Shown piece by piece: positions 7,822 through 11,879 of a DNA stretch of 11,879 nt (positions are counted from its first letter, which is position 1; the number at the start of each line of letters is the position of its first letter). The stretch is taken from assembly GCA_023489025.1 (NCBI GenBank), contig JAMDCN010000101.1, forward strand, positions 1-11,879, written 5' to 3'. Made by a program: the position numbers and the translations under genes. A model generated the notes under the pieces. That model made no database searches. It was given only the letters and a program-made list of their open reading frames with translations, and was not told the origin of the DNA. The DNA comes from Deltaproteobacteria bacterium (GTDB taxonomy: Bacteria > Desulfobacterota_E > Deferrimicrobia > Deferrimicrobiales > Deferrimicrobiaceae).

Positions 7822-8277
7822 GTGCGCAGGGAATCGCGGGAAAAGGTCTTCCAGACGCTTTTCATGATGGACGCGCTGGGGGTCGGCCCGGACGAGGCGA
7901 TCGCCCTGTTCGCCCTGGCATCCTCGCCGGCCCCCGACGAGACGTACTACCTCGAGACCGTCCGGGGGGTCCACGCGCACCGCGACGAGGTCGATGTCCT
8001 GATCCGCCGGGCGGCCGAGAACTGGCGCCTGGAGCGGATGCCCCTCGTGGACCGGAACATCCTGCGCCTGGGAGCTTACGAGATCTGCCGCTCGCCGGAC
8101 GTCCCGTACGCCGTGGCGATCAACGAGGCGGTCGATCTCGGGAAGCGTTTCGGGTCCGAGGATTCGGGGTCCTTCATCAACGGGATCCTCGACAGGATCT
8201 CGGAGATCCGGATGAAGAAGACGGGGAAGGCTCACCGGGCGGGGGCGGGGCGGTCCACGGAGGAGGAAGGCGCTTGA
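7822..8277 (+). CDS. nusB: Transcription antitermination factor NusB
   Basis: An all-helical RNA-binding protein that, with NusE (S10), binds boxA RNA and supports antitermination of rRNA transcription. The 151-residue product shows [16 protein letters not shown] at the N-terminus, [21 protein letters not shown] in the middle (about 68-88) and [19 protein letters not shown] plus INGILDRI near the end, all family landmarks. A polar tail rich in Gly, Lys and Arg follows. The GTG at 7822 is the likely start, with GGAGG at 7805-7809 at a rather long spacing of 12 nt; the product would lose its conserved N-terminus with a later start. Its stop overlaps the leuS start by 4 nt. Confidence 0.94.
   Translation: MRRESREKVFQTLFMMDALGVGPDEAIALFALASSPAPDETYYLETVRGVHAHRDEVDVLIRRAAENWRLERMPLVDRNILRLGAYEICRSPDVPYAVAINEAVDLGKRFGSEDSGSFINGILDRISEIRMKKTGKAHRAGAGRSTEEEGA
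8259..8270 (+). promoter_or_regulatory. Strong Shine-Dalgarno site supporting the TTG start of leuS
   Basis: GGAGGAGGAAGG lies in the nusB 3' end; the AGGAGG at 8261-8266 is 7 nt before TTG 8274. This supports the TTGA stop/start overlap as the true leuS start. Confidence 0.65.
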
Positions 8278-10853
8278 AGTACCGGCCGCAGGCGATCGAG
8301 GGAAAGTGGCAGGCCCGGTGGGAGGCGGGGGGCGCCTTCCGGTGCGAAGACGTTCCGACGGCACCCAAGTTCTACTGCCTGGAGATGTTCCCGTACCCGT
8401 CGGGGCGGATCCACATGGGACACGTTCGGGTCTACACGATCGGCGACGTGATCGCCCGGTTCCAGCGGATGCGGGGATACGAGGTGCTCCACCCGATCGG
8501 GTGGGACGCGTTCGGGCTTCCGGCGGAGAACGCCGCTCACCGTCACGGCACGCACCCCGCCAAGTGGACGTACGAGAACATCGGCTTCATGCGGGAGCAG
8601 CTCAAGCAGCTCGGCATCTCCTACGACTGGAAGCGGGAGTTCGCGACCTGCTCCCCCGGGTATTATCGCTGGGAGCAGCTCTTCTTCCTCTGGATGCTCC
8701 GGGATGGCCTGGCGTACCGGAAACGGGCGCTCCTCAACTGGTGCGACGAGTGCCAGACGGTCCTCGCCAACGAGCAGGTCAACCGGGACGGCACCTGCTT
8801 CATCCACGACCAGACGCCGGTGACCCAGAAGGAGCTTGACCAGTGGTTCCTGGGCATCACGAAGTACGCGGAGGAGCTCCTGTCGGGGCATGCGGAGATC
8901 GCCGACGGATGGCCGGAGAACGTCCTCGAGATGCAGCGGAACTGGATCGGCCGCAGCGAGGGCGCGGAGATCGAGTTCCCGATCGCCGACGGCGGCGGGT
9001 CGATCACCGTCTTCACGACGCGGCCCGACACCGTGTTCGGCGCCACCTTCATGAGCATGGCGCCGGAGCACCCCCTGGTCTTCGAGTTCGCAAGGGAAGC
9101 GGGGCGCGAGGCGGAGGTCCGCGCCTTCGTCGAACGGGTGGCGTCGCAGGACCGGATCGCCCGCACGAGCGGCGATCTCGAGAAGGAGGGGATCTTCACG
9201 GGGGGATATTGCGTCAACCCCGCCACCGGGACGAAGATCCCGGTGTTCGCGGCCAACTTCGTCCTTTACGAATACGGGACCGGCGCCGTCATGGCGGTCC
9301 CCGCCCACGACCAGCGCGACTTCGAGTTCGCCCGGAAGTACGGGCTTCCGATCGTCGTCGTCGTCCAGCCGAACGGGGCGGATCTTTCGGACGGGACAAT
9401 GGAGGCCGCCCACGAGGGGCCCGGCACGCTCGTGAACTCGGGGCCGTTCAACGGGCTCCCGAGCGAAGAGGGGAAGAAGGCGATTACGCGGCATTTCGAG
9501 GAGAAGGGAACGGGGCGGGGAAAGGTCCAGTACCGGCTGCGCGACTGGGGGGTGAGCCGCCAGCGGTACTGGGGGTGCCCGATCCCGGTCATCCACTGTC
9601 CTTCGTGCGGCGTCGTCCCGGTTCCCGAGAAGGACCTGCCGGTCGTCCTCCCGGAAGATCTGCCTTACACGCGTGAACGGGGGAACCCGCTGGCCGGCGC
9701 GGAAGAGTGGGTCCGGGTGCTGTGCCCGGCGTGCGGCGCGCCGGCGCGGCGGGAAACCGACACGTTCGATACTTTTGTGGAGTCGAGCTGGTACTTCCAC
9801 CGGTACATCGACCCGGACAACCACCGGGAGCCGCTCGATCCCGGGAAGATGAAGGCCTGGATGCCCGTGGACCAGTACGTGGGCGGGGTCGAGCACGCCT
9901 GCATGCATCTCATCTACGCCCGGTTCTTCCACAAGTACCTGCGCGACAAGGGGCTCGTGCCGGGGAACGAGCCGTTCCGGCGGCTCCTCTCGCAGGGGAT
10001 GGTCTGCATGCAGACGATGGAATGCCCCAAGCACGGCTGGCGCTACCCCGAGGAGGTGGACCCCGAGGGGAAGTGCCGGCAGTGCGGGGAGAAGGTGGAC
10101 TTCGGCCGGTCCGTGAAGATGTCGAAGTCGAAGCGCAACGTCGTCGAGCCGTCCGCCCTCATCGAGCGGTACGGCGCCGACACGGCGCGCCTGTTCTCCC
10201 TGTTCGCCGCCCCGCCCGAGAAGGACCTCGACTGGAGCGAGCAGGGTGTGGAGGGGGCGTACCGGTTCTTGGGGCGCGTCTATCGGCTTGTCGTCCAGCG
10301 CGCGAAGGCGCTGGCCGCGGCGGCCGCCGCCCCCCCCGCGGAGACCGAGGAGGCCCGGAAGATCCGGCATGTGACGCACCGGACGCTCAGGAAGGTCACG
10401 GCGGACATCGACCAGCGGTACCGTTTCAACACCGCCATCGCGGCGGTCATGGAGATGGTCAATTCCCTCTACCTCGTGGAGGACGCCGCCTGGGAGGCTG
10501 AGGCGACGGCGCCCGCCCTCCGGGAGGCGGTGGAGATCCTCCTCCACATGCTCTCGCCTTTTGCTCCGCACATCGCGGAAGAGCTGTGGGAGAGGACGGG
10601 ACATGCCGGCCTTCTGTGCCGGCGGCCGTGGCCCGAGGCGGATGAGGAGATGGCACGGTCCGATGAGATCCTTGTCGTCGTGCAGGTCAACGGGAAGCTG
10701 CGCTCCCGGATCACCGCGGACGCCGAGGCGACCGAGGAGGAGATCCGGGCGATGGTTGCGGCGGATCCGCGGGTCGTCGAATACACCGCGGGGAAGACGG
10801 TCCGGAAGTTCGTCTATGTCCCGAAGAAGCTCGTCAACCTCGTTGTCGCGTGA
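8274..10853 (+). CDS. leuS: Leucyl-tRNA synthetase
   Basis: Class I aminoacyl-tRNA synthetase charging tRNA-Leu. With TTG 8274 the product is 859 residues, the normal bacterial length, starting [15 protein letters not shown]. The class I signatures are HMGH (47-50) and KMSKS (615-619). The CP1 editing domain is present with [12 protein letters not shown] and [12 protein letters not shown], where Asp346 matches the editing aspartate of E. coli (Asp345). Paired cysteines suggest zinc modules: Cys157/Cys160, the set Cys442/Cys445/Cys484/Cys487, and Cys584/His587/Cys601/Cys604 directly before KMSKS. The C-terminal tRNA-binding part ends with [11 protein letters not shown] and KLVNLVVA. The start overlaps the nusB stop as TTGA, and lptE probably begins inside the 3' end. 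Confidence 0.97.
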   Translation: MKYRPQAIEGKWQARWEAGGAFRCEDVPTAPKFYCLEMFPYPSGRIHMGHVRVYTIGDVIARFQRMRGYEVLHPIGWDAFGLPAENAAHRHGTHPAKWTYENIGFMREQLKQLGISYDWKREFATCSPGYYRWEQLFFLWMLRDGLAYRKRALLNWCDECQTVLANEQVNRDGTCFIHDQTPVTQKELDQWFLGITKYAEELLSGHAEIADGWPENVLEMQRNWIGRSEGAEIEFPIADGGGSITVFTTRPDTVFGATFMSMAPEHPLVFEFAREAGREAEVRAFVERVASQDRIARTSGDLEKEGIFTGGYCVNPATGTKIPVFAANFVLYEYGTGAVMAVPAHDQRDFEFARKYGLPIVVVVQPNGADLSDGTMEAAHEGPGTLVNSGPFNGLPSEEGKKAITRHFEEKGTGRGKVQYRLRDWGVSRQRYWGCPIPVIHCPSCGVVPVPEKDLPVVLPEDLPYTRERGNPLAGAEEWVRVLCPACGAPARRETDTFDTFVESSWYFHRYIDPDNHREPLDPGKMKAWMPVDQYVGGVEHACMHLIYARFFHKYLRDKGLVPGNEPFRRLLSQGMVCMQTMECPKHGWRYPEEVDPEGKCRQCGEKVDFGRSVKMSKSKRNVVEPSALIERYGADTARLFSLFAAPPEKDLDWSEQGVEGAYRFLGRVYRLVVQRAKALAAAAAAPPAETEEARKIRHVTHRTLRKVTADIDQRYRFNTAIAAVMEMVNSLYLVEDAAWEAEATAPALREAVEILLHMLSPFAPHIAEELWERTGHAGLLCRRPWPEADEEMARSDEILVVVQVNGKLRSRITADAEATEEEIRAMVAADPRVVEYTAGKTVRKFVYVPKKLVNLVVA

Positions 10854-11382
10854 GGCGGCGGGGGGCCGCGCCTTTCCCGCCCTCGTCGTCGTGCTCGCCC
10901 TCGCGGCTTTTTCCTCCTGCGGATACCGGCTCTCGGCGTCCGGCGGGTCTCGGTTCGCGGACCCCGCGCTGAAAGTGGACATCCGCCCCTTCACCAACGC
11001 GTCGGTCGTGCCCGACGCGGGGGCCTTCCTCGCGGGGCGTCTCCGGGACGAGATGCTGCGGAGCGGGTTCCGCGGGCGATTCCTGCGCGACGGGGCCGAT
11101 TACCAGGTCGAGGGGACGATCCGGGAAATCCGGGAAACGGTCGTTTCGCATGGGGCGGACAACTTCGCCCTGGAGCATCGGCTGGCGGTCTTCGTGGACA
11201 TCCGCGTCGTGGAGCTCGTCCACGGCCGGCTCCTCTGGAAGGGGGAGGGGCTCTCCGAGTCCGCTTCCTACTACGCGGGTGCCGATTTCCAGTACACCGA
11301 GTCGAACCGGCGCACCGTGTTCGAGGAAGTCTCGCGCCGCCTGGCGCGCCGGATCGGCCAGACCCTCCGGGTCCTCCTGTGA
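10816..11382 (+). CDS. lptE: LPS-assembly lipoprotein LptE
   Basis: Probable outer-membrane lipoprotein that plugs and assists LptD in moving lipopolysaccharide to the cell surface. The N-terminus has the hydrophobic stretch [13 protein letters not shown] followed by a lipobox-like FSSC, with Cys35 as the predicted lipidated residue if ATG 10816 is the start (188 residues). CGYRLS right after the Cys, followed by RPFTN and later FQYTESNRR, is typical of the family. ATG 10816 has GGAAG 8 nt upstream but overlaps leuS by 38 nt; TTG 10843 (179 residues) is an alternative. Position between leuS and a holA-like gene supports the call. Codons from 11117 onward are duplicated at 11551. Confidence 0.85.
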   Translation: MSRRSSSTSLSREAAGGRAFPALVVVLALAAFSSCGYRLSASGGSRFADPALKVDIRPFTNASVVPDAGAFLAGRLRDEMLRSGFRGRFLRDGADYQVEGTIREIRETVVSHGADNFALEHRLAVFVDIRVVELVHGRLLWKGEGLSESASYYAGADFQYTESNRRTVFEEVSRRLARRIGQTLRVLL

Positions 11383-11445
11383 AGGGAGGGGCGTTTCCCC
11401 GGCCCTTTCGCTCCCTTTCCGAGGGAGACCCTCCGCCGGCCGTCC
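11117..11445 (+). repeat. Direct repeat, copy 1 (lptE 3' half plus start of holA-like gene)
   Basis: This 329-bp segment recurs at 11551-11879, an offset of 434 bp, with five substitutions: 11192 T to C, 11193 C to G, 11214 G to A, 11262 C to T and 11318 T to C (copy 1 to copy 2). There are no gaps. The left edge is sharp: the bases just before it (ending GGGGA at 11116 versus CGGTG at 11550) do not match. The right edge is not seen because the window ends. Confidence 0.97.
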
Positions 11446-11816
11446 TCCTGTCCGGAGACGGCGTCGGGCTCGCCGGCCTCGTCGGAGAACTTCTCCTGGA
11501 GCGGTTCCGCAGGGAGGGGAAAACCGCGGAGCTGACTCAATGGACCGGTGCGATCCGGGAAATCCGGGAAACGGTCGTTTCGCATGGGGCGGACAACTTC
11601 GCCCTGGAGCATCGGCTGGCGGTCTCGGTGGACATCCGCGTCGTGGAACTCGTCCACGGCCGGCTCCTCTGGAAGGGGGAGGGGCTCTCCGAGTCTGCTT
11701 CCTACTACGCGGGTGCCGATTTCCAGTACACCGAGTCGAACCGGCGCACCGCGTTCGAGGAAGTCTCGCGCCGCCTGGCGCGCCGGATCGGCCAGACCCT
11801 CCGGGTCCTCCTGTGA
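11379..11816 (+). pseudogene. holA: Chimeric frame: holA-like N-terminus fused to a second LptE C-terminus
   Basis: A 145-codon frame starting at GTG 11379, which overlaps the lptE stop as GTGA. Residues 1-57 belong to the gene that normally follows lptE, most likely holA, the delta subunit of the DNA polymerase III clamp loader. Support is gene order plus the AVLLSGDGVGLAGLVGELLL stretch, similar in style to the HolA N-terminus. From residue 58 (11550/11551) the frame runs into a near-exact copy of the LptE C-terminal 88 residues, ending at the copied lptE stop. It lacks nearly all of HolA and also the LptE lipobox, so it is unlikely to be functional. Two residues differ from intact LptE (Phe to Ser and Val to Ala). 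It could be an assembly artefact. Confidence 0.6.
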
Positions 11817-11879
11817 AGGGAGGGGCGTTTCCCCGGCCCTTTCGCTCCCTTTCCGAGGGAGACCCTCCGCCGGCCGTCC
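11551..11879 (+). repeat. Direct repeat, copy 2 (runs off the window)
   Basis: The second copy of 11117-11445, identical at 324 of 329 positions. It begins abruptly after base 11550 inside the holA-like frame and is still matching at the last base of the window, so its true length is unknown. No terminal inverted repeats, transposase or target-site duplication accompany it. Confidence 0.97.
11813..11879 (+). CDS. holA: Start of a second holA-like copy (partial)
   Basis: GTG 11813 overlaps the copied lptE stop exactly as GTG 11379 overlaps the first, and the frame stays open to the window end (22 codons, [16 protein letters not shown] onward). If the duplication is real, this copy could be the intact holA continuing beyond the window, with the 11379 frame as a broken remnant. 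Too little is visible for a domain call; the identity rests on gene order and on the longer N-terminus seen in the first copy. Confidence 0.45.
   Translation, partial: MKGGAFPRPFRSLSEGDPPPAV

Noticed and set aside
8232..10997. Very long open frame on the minus strand opposite leuS (over 900 codons)
   Set aside because: It is the antisense shadow of leuS in GC-rich DNA. Its translation is low-complexity, rich in Arg, Pro, His and Asp, with no family motifs, while the + strand encodes an unmistakable LeuRS.
11551..11816. A second functional lptE gene
   Set aside because: The copy lacks the signal peptide, lipobox cysteine and N-terminal half, so it cannot act as an outer-membrane lipoprotein.
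11117..11879. Insertion sequence or other mobile element causing the terminal repeat
   Set aside because: The repeat is made of lptE/holA coding sequence, with no transposase, terminal inverted repeats or target-site duplication.
1..11879. CRISPR array, tRNA, rRNA, phage or defence genes
   Set aside because: No spaced short direct repeats, no tRNA- or rRNA-like sequence and no gene of those families seen. Almost every base from 152 to 11382 belongs to a recognised housekeeping gene.

Overview
The window is a G+C-rich (by eye about two-thirds) stretch of bacterial chromosome carrying thirteen genes in a row, all on the + strand, with gaps of 0-38 nt or short overlaps. An LPS-assembly lipoprotein gene (lptE) points to a Gram-negative cell. 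The order acpP-fabF-rpiB-glyA-dCMP deaminase-nrdR-ribD-ribE-ribBA-ribH-nusB-leuS-lptE-holA is one I associate from memory with Geobacter-like lineages (Desulfuromonadia/Desulfobacterota). That placement is an inference, not a search result.

Layout. Positions 1-151 are non-coding: an imperfect palindrome (2-62), a second small hairpin (69-89) and a weak sigma70-like promoter (93-120) ahead of acpP. acpP and fabF (152-1662) serve fatty-acid elongation. rpiB, glyA and a dCMP deaminase (1667-3890) serve pentose phosphate, one-carbon and dUMP/dTMP supply. nrdR (3887-4363) encodes the ribonucleotide-reductase repressor. ribD, ribE, ribBA and ribH (4374-7803) cover nearly all of riboflavin synthesis from GTP and ribulose 5-phosphate, which RpiB can supply. 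nusB (7822-8277) is a transcription antitermination factor, leuS (8274-10853) is leucyl-tRNA synthetase and lptE (10816-11382) is an outer-membrane lipoprotein. The key catalytic or metal-binding residues I looked for are present. All of these are ordinary housekeeping genes.

The one clearly abnormal region is the right end. A 329-bp segment (11117-11445), covering the 3' half of lptE and the start of the next gene (probably holA), is repeated directly at 11551-11879, 434 bp downstream, with only five substitutions. The window ends inside the second copy. The repeat makes a 145-residue open frame (11379-11816) in which the first 57 codons of the holA-like gene run in frame into a second lptE C-terminus. 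This is either a recent tandem duplication or a strain-variant/assembly artefact at a contig end; the sequence alone cannot decide.

I found no undescribed multi-gene system, CRISPR array, tRNA/rRNA, phage gene or insertion sequence.
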